From Litchfieldella xinjiangensis (GTDB taxonomy: Bacteria; Pseudomonadota; Gammaproteobacteria; Pseudomonadales; Halomonadaceae): a stretch of DNA of 64,000 nucleotides. This document shows positions 45,418-54,311 of the stretch, one piece after another; position 1 is the first letter of the stretch; every line of letters starts with the position of its first letter. Location of the stretch: assembly GCF_000759345.1 (NCBI RefSeq), contig NZ_JPZL01000002.1, positions 558,001 to 622,000 of the forward strand, written 5' to 3'. The notes under the pieces were generated by a model, which saw nothing but the letters and a program-made list of their open reading frames with translations, had not been told where the DNA came from and made no database searches. The position numbers and the translations under genes were made by a program.

Positions 45418-46413
45418 TCAGCCGGTGCGTCGGTATTGCAGTAGCACCGCCAGCAGGATTACGGCCCCCTTGACCAGCCCCTGTAGATAGGGCGAAACCC
45501 CGGTCAGGTTGAGCATGTTATTGATGATGCCGAGGATCAGCGCGCCGATGACCGTGCCCCACACCGAGCCGCGGCCGCCGGACAGGGCCGTGCCGCCGAT
45601 CACCACCGCCGCGATGGCGTCCAGTTCATAGAAATAGCCGGCATCACTGGGGCTGACCGAATTGAGCCGGGAACTCAGCATGATGGCGGAGAGCCCCACG
45701 CAGATCCCGGCGATGATGAACGTGCTGAGCACGACCCGCTCGACACGAATGCCGGAGTAGCGGGCCACTTGAGAATTGGCGCCCACAGCGCAGACGTGGC
45801 GACCGAAGGGCGTGTGAGCGAGCAGGACATGCGCGGCCAGGGCGAGGCCGAAGAAGGCCCACACCGGAATCGGGATGCCGAAAAGGTAGCCGCCCCCAAT
45901 GCTGGAAAAGAGCGGGTTTCGCGTGGTCACTTCACCGGCATCGGTCAGGTAGAGCGCCAGTGAGCGGAAGATCGACATGGTGGCTAGCGTGACCACGAAG
46001 GCGGCCATGCGCCCTCGGGTGACCAGCAAGCCATTGAACAGGCCGAATAGCGAACCGGCCACCACCGCCGCCAGCATGCCGAGCAGCACGGCCTGGATCG
46101 GGTCGGCGATGGCATTGACCACATACAGCAACAAGACGCCCACCAGCGCCACCATCGAGCCTACCGACAGGTCTATACCTCCGGCTATGATCACGAAGGT
46201 CATGCCGATGGCGATGATGCCCGTGTAGGAGACCTGGCGCAGCACATTGGTAATGTTGCGGGCGTTGAGAAAATACTCGCTAGCGAACGACGAGAGCACG
46301 AACAGGATGAGTAGCGCCAAGAGCGGCGCCAGAAGGGTGGCGTTGATCGGCAATCGGCGCAGGCGTTGCAGGCCCGACTGTCCTGGCGAGTTGGGATTGG
46401 TCGCGTCGTTCAT
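45418..46413 (-). CDS. Sugar ABC transporter permease (RbsC-like)
   Basis: The 331-residue membrane protein carries family motifs: FASEYFLNARNITNVLRQVSY, AIGMTFVIIAGGIDLSVGS, NGLLVTRGRMAAFVVTLATM, IGGTALSGGRGSVWGTVIGA and a terminal QYRRTG. It forms the homodimeric channel for a monosaccharide. The start codon follows the RbsA-like stop directly. Confidence 0.95.
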   Translation of the reverse strand: MNDATNPNSPGQSGLQRLRRLPINATLLAPLLALLILFVLSSFASEYFLNARNITNVLRQVSYTGIIAIGMTFVIIAGGIDLSVGSMVALVGVLLLYVVNAIADPIQAVLLGMLAAVVAGSLFGLFNGLLVTRGRMAAFVVTLATMSIFRSLALYLTDAGEVTTRNPLFSSIGGGYLFGIPIPVWAFFGLALAAHVLLAHTPFGRHVCAVGANSQVARYSGIRVERVVLSTFIIAGICVGLSAIMLSSRLNSVSPSDAGYFYELDAIAAVVIGGTALSGGRGSVWGTVIGALILGIINNMLNLTGVSPYLQGLVKGAVILLAVLLQYRRTG

Positions 46414-47928
46414 TTACTGTACCTCGGCCCCTGCCATGCCGCGCTGGCGTGCACCGGCGGCGTAGAGCATGATGTCTTGTTCGTTGATCTTGTCATCGCT
46501 TAGCTCGGCGGCGATGCGCCCCTCACGTACTACCAGTACCCGATCGCACAGCCCGATGATCTCCTCCAGTTCCGAGGAGATGACCATCACCGCCTTGCCC
46601 TGGTCGGTCAGCGAGCGAATCAGGCGATAGATTTGCTGCTTGGTATTGATATCGATGCCCCGGGTAGGCTCATCGAGGATCAGTACCTCGGGATCGATGT
46701 CCAGTAGCTTGGCCAGGTACACCTTCTGCTGGTTGCCGCCACTGAGCAGGCTTACCGGATCGCTGAGCTTTGCCGCCTTGATTGCCAGGCGTTGCTGGTA
46801 TTCTTCGGCGCGTCGGCGCTCGGCACCGTGACGGATCAGCCCGCGCACGTAGCGCGGCAGGCTCAGGGTGGTGATGTTCTCCATGACATTGAACGACAGC
46901 ACCAGCCCCTTGCCCTGACGGTCTTCCGACAGATACGCCAGGCCGTTGTCATGGGCCGCCCGCGGTGAGTCGATACTCAGCGGCTTGCCGTTCATCTCGA
47001 TCTCGCCGGAGCTTTTGCGCCGTAGCCCCATGATCGCCTCGGCAATCTCGGTGCGCCCCGAGCCGACCATGCCCGAAAGCCCCAGCACTTCGCCACGCCG
47101 TAGCGTGAAGCTGATGTCCTCGAGCAGGTTGGGCACGCTCAGGCCGCTGACCTTGAGCGCCGCTTCCCCTGGAGTGCCTCGCCTGTCGGGAAAGATCTGC
47201 GATAGCTCGCGCCCGACCATCTTGTGCGCCATATCCTCTTCGCTGACATCCTGTGCCTGGCACACCTCGACCTGGCAGCCGTCGCGCAGGATCAACAGCC
47301 GGTCGCAGAGTTGCCTGACTTCCTTGAGCTTGTGCGAGATGAACAATACGGCCACACCCTTGGCGACCAGCGCGCGGACCACGTCGAACAGCACCGCGAC
47401 CTCGCGGTCGGTCAGTACCGTGGTCGGCTCGTCGAGAATCAGGATGCGTGCGTCGTTGACCAATACCCGGGCCACTTCGACCATCTGGCGTTCAGCCACA
47501 CTGAGCTGCTCGATAGGCAGTTCGGGATCGAGTTCGACATCCAGCGATTGCAGTACCTCGCGGGTTCGACGCCGCATCTGGGCTCGGTCGAGCAGGCCGG
47601 CACGACGCACTTCCTGGCCCAGGAAGACGTTTTCGTAGACACGCAGCGTGGACACCAGATTGAACTCCTGGGGAATCATCGCCACGCCTTGCCGTCGCGC
47701 CGTAATAGGGTCGAGCGCGGTGAAGGTTTTTCCATCGAGGATGATCCGGCCGGCACTGGGCGTATAGACGCCGCTGATGATCTTGAGCAGCGTCGATTTC
47801 CCGGCACCGTTCTCGCCGAGTATGCCCATGACTTCGCCCGGGGCGAGCTCGAAGGCGATATCGTCGAGCACCGTGACCGGACCGAAGGCCTTGCCGATGC
47901 CCTCGAGACGTAGGAGGGGGCGACTCAT
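46414..47928 (-). CDS. Sugar ABC transporter ATPase with two ABC domains (RbsA-like)
   Basis: The 504-residue protein has two ATPase domains. The first contains GILGENGAGKSTLLK, IEQLSVAERQMVEVARVL and ILILDEPTTVLTD. The second has the degenerate loop LGLSGMVGSGRTEIAEA with LLSGGNQQKVYLAKLL and LILDEPTRGID. This degeneracy is normal for RbsA/MglA. It energises uptake with the adjacent permease. The start overlaps the dehydrogenase stop by four bases. Confidence 0.96.
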   Translation of the reverse strand: MSRPLLRLEGIGKAFGPVTVLDDIAFELAPGEVMGILGENGAGKSTLLKIISGVYTPSAGRIILDGKTFTALDPITARRQGVAMIPQEFNLVSTLRVYENVFLGQEVRRAGLLDRAQMRRRTREVLQSLDVELDPELPIEQLSVAERQMVEVARVLVNDARILILDEPTTVLTDREVAVLFDVVRALVAKGVAVLFISHKLKEVRQLCDRLLILRDGCQVEVCQAQDVSEEDMAHKMVGRELSQIFPDRRGTPGEAALKVSGLSVPNLLEDISFTLRRGEVLGLSGMVGSGRTEIAEAIMGLRRKSSGEIEMNGKPLSIDSPRAAHDNGLAYLSEDRQGKGLVLSFNVMENITTLSLPRYVRGLIRHGAERRRAEEYQQRLAIKAAKLSDPVSLLSGGNQQKVYLAKLLDIDPEVLILDEPTRGIDINTKQQIYRLIRSLTDQGKAVMVISSELEEIIGLCDRVLVVREGRIAAELSDDKINEQDIMLYAAGARQRGMAGAEVQ

Positions 47929-49103
47929 GGCTCGTCTCCCCGGGGAGATTGCGAAACGTCGAGCGGTGTCCAGGCGCCTGCTGAGCGACTCGAGGCGAGT
48001 GTCGCGGCGATGAAGCGCATCCCGTCGACACCATCCTCGACGCCCGGCAACCAGGAAGGCTCGATATCGCCCTCGAGGCCGTCACTCAAGGCCTGGTAAA
48101 GATTGGCAAACGCTTCGAGATACCCCTCGGGATGACCGCCGGGGACACGAATGCCGCGGGCGATATCGGCGCCGAGCCGGTCGTCACGACGCGTGAGGCG
48201 CTGGGCGGGGCCGTCGAGAGGGGCAAAGGTGAGATCATTGGGCGACTCCTGCGCCCAGCGCAGGCTGGCCCTCTCACCGACCACGCGAATACTCAACGCA
48301 TTCTCGAATCCGGGCGCGGTCTGGCTGGCCCATAGCATGCCTCGGGCACCATCGGCGAAACGCAGTAGGGCGTGTACGTTGTCGTCAAGCTCACGACCCG
48401 CCACGGCGTTGAACAGCTCCGCACTGACCTCGCTGACGCGCTGGCCGCAGATGAACTGCGCCAGGTGAAACGCATGGACGCCGATATCGCCCAGGCAACC
48501 CGCCGCCCCGGCCTTGGTGGGGTCCATGCGCCAGGCGGCCTGGCGATTGTCTGAGTCCGGTGCTTCGCTGAGCCACTCCTGCACATACTCCACATGGACG
48601 CTACGAAGACGGCCCAACTCGCCGCGCGACACCAATTCGCGGGCATGCTGGACCAGCGGGTAGCCGACGTAGTTATGCATCAGCACGAAGCGCTTGCCGC
48701 TTGCACTCACTGCGTCGGCCAGGCGCTGTGCCTCGTCGACGCTGAGCGTCATCGGCTTTTCGCAGATCACATGCTTGCCTGCTTCCAGGCAGGCCAGCGC
48801 CGCCGGGAAGTGAAGGTGGTTGGGCGTGACAATGGCGATGACATCGGCACCATCTTCACGCCCTGCCTCGCCGCTCAGCAGCGCCTGATAGTCCGAGTAG
48901 CAGCGCGCTTCGTCCACGCCCAGCTCCCGGGCCGTGGCCTGATTACGCTCGGGCTGGGATGAGAAAGCGCCGGCGATCAGCTCGAAACGCGCATCCATGC
49001 GTGCGGCAATACGATGCACGCCACCGATCAGTGCCCCCTGGCCACCGCCAATCATGGCCAGCCGCAGCCGCCGTGGCGCCTCGTTGCGTAGCGTCTCGTT
49101 CAT
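47925..49103 (-). CDS. Gfo/Idh/MocA-family sugar oxidoreductase
   Basis: The 392-residue protein has an N-terminal Rossmann domain (RLAMIGGGQGALIGGVHRIAARM) and the family EKP motif in HVICEKPMTLSVDEAQ. The catalytic GDIGVHAFHLAQF lies in the C-terminal domain. Such enzymes oxidise sugars or inositols with NAD(P). Next to a TIM-barrel isomerase and a sugar ABC transporter, it probably begins degradation of the imported sugar, for example through a keto-sugar. The substrate is not evident. Confidence 0.93.
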   Translation of the reverse strand: MNETLRNEAPRRLRLAMIGGGQGALIGGVHRIAARMDARFELIAGAFSSQPERNQATARELGVDEARCYSDYQALLSGEAGREDGADVIAIVTPNHLHFPAALACLEAGKHVICEKPMTLSVDEAQRLADAVSASGKRFVLMHNYVGYPLVQHARELVSRGELGRLRSVHVEYVQEWLSEAPDSDNRQAAWRMDPTKAGAAGCLGDIGVHAFHLAQFICGQRVSEVSAELFNAVAGRELDDNVHALLRFADGARGMLWASQTAPGFENALSIRVVGERASLRWAQESPNDLTFAPLDGPAQRLTRRDDRLGADIARGIRVPGGHPEGYLEAFANLYQALSDGLEGDIEPSWLPGVEDGVDGMRFIAATLASSRSAGAWTPLDVSQSPRGDEP

Positions 49104-49121
49104 GTCTGCGTCCTCGTCGTA

Positions 49122-50177
49122 TCAGCCCAGGCCCAGCAGGGCACGATTGGCGTGGCGATCGGTGCCGGCATCGGCGAAATCGTCGAAGGCACGGTCGGTC
49201 ACCTGGATGATGTGCTCGGCCACGAAGCGGGCACCCTCGGCGGCGCCCTGCTCGGGATGCTTGAGGGCACACTCCCACTCGATCACTGCCCAGCCTTCGA
49301 AGTCGTACTGCGCCAGCCGCGAAAAGATGCCCTTGAAGTCGACCTGGCCATCGCCCAGCGAGCGGAACCGACCGGCACGATTCACCCAGGAGGCGTAGGC
49401 GCCGTACACGCCTTGCTGTGCGGAAGGATTAAATTCCGCGTCCTTGACGTGGAACATTCGAATGCGCTGATGGTAGCGATCGATAAATCCCAGATAGTCG
49501 AGTTGCTGAAGGAGCAGGTGCGACGGATCGTAGAGGATCTTGCAGCGGGGATGCTCGTCGACCTCGGCAAGGAAGCGCTCGAAGGTGGCGCCATCGTGCA
49601 GGTCCTCACCGGGGTGAATTTCAAAGCAAAGATCGACCCCTTCGCTCTCGCAGACATCGAGAATCGGCGTCCAGCGGGCTGCCAGTTCGGTGAAGCCCTC
49701 GTCCACCAGGCCGGCGGGTCGCTGCGGCCAGGGATAGAGGAAAGGCCACAACAGCGAGCCGGAGAACGTGCCCAGTGCGCCCAACCCCAGGTTGGCACTG
49801 GCGCGGGCCGCCAGCTTCAATTGCTCGACGGCCCAGGCCTGGCGCGCCGTGGGATTGCCATGCAGATGAGGCGGGGCAAAGCCGTCGAACAGGGTGTCAT
49901 AGACCGGGTGTACCGCCACCAACTGGCCCTGCAAATGGGCCGATAATTCGCTGATTACCAGGCCATGCTCGGCCAGGACGCCCTTGATCGCCTGACAATA
50001 GTCCTGGCTCTCGGCGGCTTGCTCCAAGTCGAAGAGTCGCTTGTCCCAGGAGGGGATCTGGACCCCCTCGAATCCCAGGCCGGAAGCCCAGCGAGCGATG
50101 TCTTCAAGACTATCGAAGGGCGGCTCGTCGCCGGCGTACTGGGCCAGGAACAGGGCTGGCCCCTTGATGGTCTTCAT
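49122..50177 (-). CDS. Sugar phosphate isomerase/epimerase (AP endonuclease 2-type TIM barrel)
   Basis: The 351-residue protein is a TIM barrel of the IolE/xylose isomerase-like class. Metal-site regions are CFEIHPGEDLHD, KILYDPSHLLLQ, RMFHVKDAEF and AVIEWECALKHPEQGA. The family interconverts or dehydrates keto-sugars and inositols. It is first in a five-gene operon with oxidoreductase and ABC transporter genes. A LacI-type operator and promoter lie just upstream. Confidence 0.92.
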   Translation of the reverse strand: MKTIKGPALFLAQYAGDEPPFDSLEDIARWASGLGFEGVQIPSWDKRLFDLEQAAESQDYCQAIKGVLAEHGLVISELSAHLQGQLVAVHPVYDTLFDGFAPPHLHGNPTARQAWAVEQLKLAARASANLGLGALGTFSGSLLWPFLYPWPQRPAGLVDEGFTELAARWTPILDVCESEGVDLCFEIHPGEDLHDGATFERFLAEVDEHPRCKILYDPSHLLLQQLDYLGFIDRYHQRIRMFHVKDAEFNPSAQQGVYGAYASWVNRAGRFRSLGDGQVDFKGIFSRLAQYDFEGWAVIEWECALKHPEQGAAEGARFVAEHIIQVTDRAFDDFADAGTDRHANRALLGLG

Positions 50178-50240
50178 CGAGCACCTCGTTGTTGGTCTTG
50201 TGGTGCGGGCGGGTAGCCCGCCGAAGAAAATGCGTTGTGA

Positions 50241-50254
50241 TGTAATGGATTACA
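50241..50254. promoter_or_regulatory. LacI-type operator, copy 1 (operon proximal)
   Basis: TGTAATGGATTACA has half-sites TGTAA-N4-TTACA, the shape of LacI-family sites. It abuts the -10 of the candidate operon promoter at 50254-50282, and the same half-sites recur at 50455-50468. Confidence 0.75.
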
Positions 50255-50282
50255 TTGCAGCAGCAACATCGATACGGGTCAA
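50254..50282 (-). promoter_or_regulatory. Candidate promoter of the sugar operon
   Basis: On the minus strand TTGACC (50282-50277) is followed after 17 bases by TGCAAT (50259-50254). The operator copy follows immediately, a classical position for repression. Confidence 0.5.
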
Positions 50283-50454
50283 GACGGTGGCCATCGCGAG
50301 ACGAGTTGGCACGATAGGGCGGAAAATATTTTAGAATCAGTATGTTGTTTTAATTCTTATAGAGGGCGTCACGTTTTATTGAAGGGCCGGTTAGACCAAA
50401 GAAGGAGGCGGGGAAGAAGTTAAGCCGGCTTTGTAGGCTGACGTCAGGTCAGGG

Positions 50455-50468
50455 TGTAACGCTTTACA
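50455..50468. promoter_or_regulatory. LacI-type operator, copy 2 (regulator proximal)
   Basis: TGTAACGCTTTACA repeats the TGTAA-N4-TTACA half-sites of copy 1, 214 bp away and about 120 bp before the lacI-type gene. The pair could support DNA looping and autoregulation. Confidence 0.72.
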
Positions 50469-50590
50469 TCGTTGTCCAGGCCACCCCACAATTGCAGTAA
50501 GCGTGGCGGGGCGATGCCGGCCACGGCATTATCACGGTGGACGACCACGTTATGCTAAGAGCCAAGCGAACAGGCAGGCGAACTCTCTCC

Positions 50591-51586
50591 ATGCCCACCA
50601 TCAAGGACGTCGCCAAGGCGGCGGGGTGCTCAACGGCGACCGTATCGCGGGCGCTGGCCAGCCCGGAAAAGGTCTCGGAAGCCACCCGGTCACGGGTAGC
50701 CCAGGCAATCGCCGAGGTCGGCTACGCGCCCAATGTGGCGGCCCGCAATTTGCGTCGTGCCGAGTCCAGAACAATCGTCACGCTGCTACCTGACATATCC
50801 AACCCGTTCTTTTCCGAAATCATCAACGGCATGGAGGAGATCGCTCACAAGGCCGGTTATCAGATACTGATCGGCGATTGCGAACGTGATCCGGCCAGGG
50901 CCGAGGCCTACTTCAACCTGCTGCCGACCAACCAGGCCGACGGCATCATACTGCTGACGTCCGATATCCCTCCCGCGCTGGTCCGACATGCTGGTGCGCC
51001 CCTGGTCATGGCGTGTGAGTTCTTTTCGGACATCGACTTGCCGACGGTCGCCATCGACAACTACCAGGCGGCATGCCATGCCATCGGCTATTTGGCCTCA
51101 CTGGGGCACGAGCGTATCGCCACGATAGCGGGGCCGATATCGAACCCGATATGTCGCGAGCGCACGCAGGGCTATCACGATACGCTGAGGTCACTGGGTC
51201 TGGAGGCGGCGGCACGCGTGGTCGAGGGCGACTTTGGCTTCCGTTCGGGCTACCAACAGGGCCTGGCATTGCTTCAAGACGAGGCGCTGCGTCCCAGCGC
51301 GATTTTCTGTCACAGTGACGAGATGGCTATCGGGGTGCTCAAGGCGGCCCGTCAGAGGAATATCGATGTGCCGGGGTCGCTCTCGGTGGTGGGGTTCGAC
51401 AATATCGGCTTCAGTGAGTACTGCGAGCCGGAACTGACCACCGTCAGCCAGCCGCGACACGAGATCGGTCAGCAGGCCATGCGCATGTTATTGAGCATTC
51501 TGGCGGGGGAGGACGTGGTGCGTCGCCAGACGCTCAGTACGCAGCTGATTCTTCGCAAGAGTACCGGCCGGCCGGGCTGCGCGTAG
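50591..51586 (+). CDS. LacI-family repressor of the sugar operon
   Basis: The start at MPTIKDVAKAAGCSTATVSRA (ATG 50591) is chosen because LacI proteins begin directly with the helix-turn-helix; the ribosome-binding site is weak. The 331-residue protein has the hinge NVAARNLRRAESRTI and a sugar-binding effector domain (NPFFSEIINGMEEIAHKAGYQ, HSDEMAIGVLKAARQ, VVGFDNIGFSEYCEPELTT). It is divergent from the isomerase-oxidoreductase-ABC operon and should bind the two TGTAA-N4-TTACA sites in the gap. Confidence 0.93.
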   Translation: MPTIKDVAKAAGCSTATVSRALASPEKVSEATRSRVAQAIAEVGYAPNVAARNLRRAESRTIVTLLPDISNPFFSEIINGMEEIAHKAGYQILIGDCERDPARAEAYFNLLPTNQADGIILLTSDIPPALVRHAGAPLVMACEFFSDIDLPTVAIDNYQAACHAIGYLASLGHERIATIAGPISNPICRERTQGYHDTLRSLGLEAAARVVEGDFGFRSGYQQGLALLQDEALRPSAIFCHSDEMAIGVLKAARQRNIDVPGSLSVVGFDNIGFSEYCEPELTTVSQPRHEIGQQAMRMLLSILAGEDVVRRQTLSTQLILRKSTGRPGCA

Positions 51587-51606
51587 GTAGAGAGCGAGCC
51601 GCGATA

Positions 51607-52062
51607 TCAATCCCGGCTGTGCTTCGCCAGCCAGCGATCCAGTGCATTGGCAAATTCGCGGCGGTCGCTGTCCGAGTAGCCCTTGGGGCCACCGGTGTGT
51701 TCCCCGCTGGCGCGCAGGGTTTCCATGAAATCACGCATCTGCACCCTGGCGCGGATATTGTTCCTGTCCAGTGTCTCGCCGCGTGTGGTCATCACCGCTG
51801 CGCCCTTGTCCAGGGCCTCGAGTGCCAGGGGCAGATCCGAACTGATCATCAGGTCGCCGGGTGCCAGGCGGGCGACGATCTCGTTATCCGCCGCATCGAA
51901 GCCGCTTGCCACGGCGAGCGCTTTCACCCAGCGGGAGGCGGGCAAGGGCACCTGGTGGTTGGCCACGAACCAGGTCGGCGTGGCGGTGCGCTCGGCAGCG
52001 CGTACGATGATATCCCTGGCCACCCGGGGGCAGGCGTCGGCGTCGACCCACAGATTCGGCAT
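51607..52062 (-). CDS. YaiI/YqxD family protein (UPF0178)
   Basis: The ATG ending 52062 (MPNLWVDADACPRVA) follows AAAGGAA. The 151-residue protein has the family's NYN-like motifs VDADACP, TWFVANHQ, ADNEIVARLAPGDLMISSDLPLA and GPKGYSDSDRREFANALDRWL. The family is widespread with unknown function, although a PIN-like fold suggests a nuclease. Convergent with the lacI-type gene. Confidence 0.92.
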   Translation of the reverse strand: MPNLWVDADACPRVARDIIVRAAERTATPTWFVANHQVPLPASRWVKALAVASGFDAADNEIVARLAPGDLMISSDLPLALEALDKGAAVMTTRGETLDRNNIRARVQMRDFMETLRASGEHTGGPKGYSDSDRREFANALDRWLAKHSRD

Positions 52063-52481
52063 AACGTTCCTTTGGATAAATACTGGAAATGTAGCCAGGG
52101 CAATGATAGCATGCGTGCTCCTCGCATGTGTTGACCCCCACCATCGTAACGGATCGTCTCGCCATTTAAGCCGTGCTAGAGCCGGCAGGCAGGACGACGC
52201 TTGCAAAGACGCCGATTGTTGAGAGCGCGTCTGGATAGGTAGATGGAAGCGCCCAAGTGCCTCGTGATGACGAGCACGGCGCGTAAGGTCGCCACAGCGG
52301 TTCATCGGGACCCCGTTCAATTGCGAACAGGTCGGATGGGCCGGATGCAGGTGCGACCGGTGCCCCGGCTTCTGTTGATGAAGCTTCGCCAGATGGCGAT
52401 ATCGAGCAATGGCTCGTGTCAGCCAGGGCACCACCCGATATTCTGCCGGCAATTTGAGGCCGGCCTACCAAGGTGTGATTG
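52063..52481. promoter_or_regulatory. Long leader region upstream of the DEAD-box helicase gene
   Basis: About 420 bp without a supported gene. A GCCGGC-N8-GCCGGC hairpin at 52445-52464 lies just before the AAGGTG ribosome-binding site. Cold-shock DEAD-box genes often have long structured leaders, so post-transcriptional control is plausible. I found no convincing promoter. Confidence 0.45.
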
Positions 52482-54185
52482 ATGACCTCGACTTCTGTCG
52501 CCTCGCCGAGCTTCGGCGATCTGGCACTGCTGCCTGCCGTGCTGTCTGCTGTTGAAACACTGGGCTACGAGACGCCCTCGCCAATTCAGGCGCAAACCAT
52601 TCCTGCCTTGCTGGAAGGCCGTGACATGCTGGGCCAGGCCCAGACCGGCACCGGCAAGACCGCGGCTTTCGCCTTGCCGATCCTGTCGCGCATCGAGCTC
52701 GATCGTCGCGAACCCCAGGTACTCGTCCTGGCACCGACCCGTGAACTGGCCCAGCAAGTGGCGGCTTCGTTCACCAAATACGGCCAGAACCTGCAAGGCC
52801 TGGGCGTGGCTATCCTGTGCGGTGGCCAGGAATATCGCGAACAGATCACTGCGCTCAAGCGTGGCGCCCAGGTCGTGGTGGGTACCCCCGGCCGCGTGAT
52901 CGACCACCTCGATCGCGGCACGCTCAAGCTCGATGGTCTCTCCGCCCTGGTGCTGGACGAAGCCGACGAAATGCTGCGCATGGGCTTCATCGACGACGTC
53001 AAGCGCGTCGTTGCCGATACCCCGACCAATGCCCAGCGCGTCTTCTTCTCCGCGACCCTGCCGGAAGAGATCGAGAAAATCGTCAACCGTTACCTGGTCG
53101 ATCCGGTCAAGGTCATGATCGAAGCCAGCGTGGGTACTGCAGCGAGCATCGATCAGCGCATGGTCCGGGTAGAAGGCGGCGCCAAGCTGGAAGCGCTGTC
53201 ACGCCTTCTCGAGGTCGAGCCGGTGGACGCCGCGATCGTCTTCGTGCGTACCCGTGCAGCCTGTACCACCCTGGTCGAGCAGCTCAGCGCCCGTGGTGTC
53301 AACGTGGCCGGTCTCTCCGGTGACCTCGACCAGAGTCTGCGTGAGCGTACCATTCAGCGCCTCAAGCGTGGCAAGGTCGACGTTCTGATCGCTACCGACG
53401 TGGCCGCTCGCGGTCTCGACGTGCCGCGCATCACTCACGTGGTCAACTACGACCTGCCGCAAGACAGCGAAGCCTATACGCACCGCATCGGTCGTACCGG
53501 CCGCGCCGGACGTACCGGGATCGCGATCACCTTTGTCGGCTTCCGCGAGACGCGCAAGGTGCGTTGGATGGAGCAGGCCACCGGTCAGCATATGGCAGAT
53601 ATGCCGTTGCCCGACGAGAAGGCCATCCAGGCCCATCGCGACAACGTATTCCGTGAGCGTGTCATCGGTGCGCTGACCGCCGGCGCTGACGAACAGCGTG
53701 AGCTGGTCGAGCGTCTGGTCGGTGAAGGCTATGACCCGATCGAGTTGGCCTGTGCCTTTGCCTCCATCGCGCGTGCTGACGAGGCGCCCATCGGCCGCCT
53801 GCCGTCACCGCGTACCGAGCGCAGCAGCGATCGCGCCCCGCGTGAAGGCAAGCCGCGTCGTCAGGAGCGTGGCCCCAGCGAAGGCATGACGCGATATCGT
53901 GTCTCCGTCGGCCACAAAGACGGCGTCAAGCCGGGCCAGCTGGTCGGCGCCCTGGCCAACGAAGGCGGAATCGAAGGCTCGCGTATCGGTCGCATCGATA
54001 TTCGTAACGCCTTCTCGGTGGTCGAGCTGCCAAGCTCGCTGCCGACCAGCATCCTGGCCAAGATGGCACGTGCCCGGGTTGCCGGTCGTCCGCTCGAGAT
54101 CAGTGAAGACCAGGGGACGCCCGAGCGTGCGCCGCGTCGTCGCAACGATGACGATGCACCGATCCGCCGCCGTAGCCGCGCTTAA
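52482..54185 (+). CDS. deaD: DEAD-box ATP-dependent RNA helicase (DeaD/CsdA-like)
   Basis: The ATG at 52482 follows AAGGTG. The 567-residue protein shows all helicase motifs: Q motif YETPSPIQAQTIP, AQTGTGKTAAFALP, PTRELA, GTPGRVIDHL, DEADEML, SATLP, IATDVAARGLDVPRI and HRIGRTGRAGRTG. The C-terminal region (about 455-535, MTRYRVSVGHKDGVKPGQLVGAL) is a DbpA-type RNA-binding domain, then a basic arginine-rich tail. It unwinds RNA in ribosome assembly and cold adaptation. Confidence 0.95.
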   Translation: MTSTSVASPSFGDLALLPAVLSAVETLGYETPSPIQAQTIPALLEGRDMLGQAQTGTGKTAAFALPILSRIELDRREPQVLVLAPTRELAQQVAASFTKYGQNLQGLGVAILCGGQEYREQITALKRGAQVVVGTPGRVIDHLDRGTLKLDGLSALVLDEADEMLRMGFIDDVKRVVADTPTNAQRVFFSATLPEEIEKIVNRYLVDPVKVMIEASVGTAASIDQRMVRVEGGAKLEALSRLLEVEPVDAAIVFVRTRAACTTLVEQLSARGVNVAGLSGDLDQSLRERTIQRLKRGKVDVLIATDVAARGLDVPRITHVVNYDLPQDSEAYTHRIGRTGRAGRTGIAITFVGFRETRKVRWMEQATGQHMADMPLPDEKAIQAHRDNVFRERVIGALTAGADEQRELVERLVGEGYDPIELACAFASIARADEAPIGRLPSPRTERSSDRAPREGKPRRQERGPSEGMTRYRVSVGHKDGVKPGQLVGALANEGGIEGSRIGRIDIRNAFSVVELPSSLPTSILAKMARARVAGRPLEISEDQGTPERAPRRRNDDDAPIRRRSRA

Positions 54186-54223
54186 AAAAGTGGGTTAGCT
54201 TCGCGCGAATCGCGCAAATGAAA

Positions 54224-54253
54224 CCGGCCGGGGATTCCCCGGCCGGTTTTTTT
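54224..54253 (+). terminator. Rho-independent terminator of deaD
   Basis: Ten GC pairs (54224-54233 with 54237-54246) and a run of seven T (54247-54253). A textbook terminator, 38 bp after the stop. Confidence 0.95.
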
Positions 54254-54311
54254 ATGCCTGTGTTGTCGCCTGTCTTATTACCTGTCCTAGGCTCTGGCGT
54301 TCGCCGGCAGG

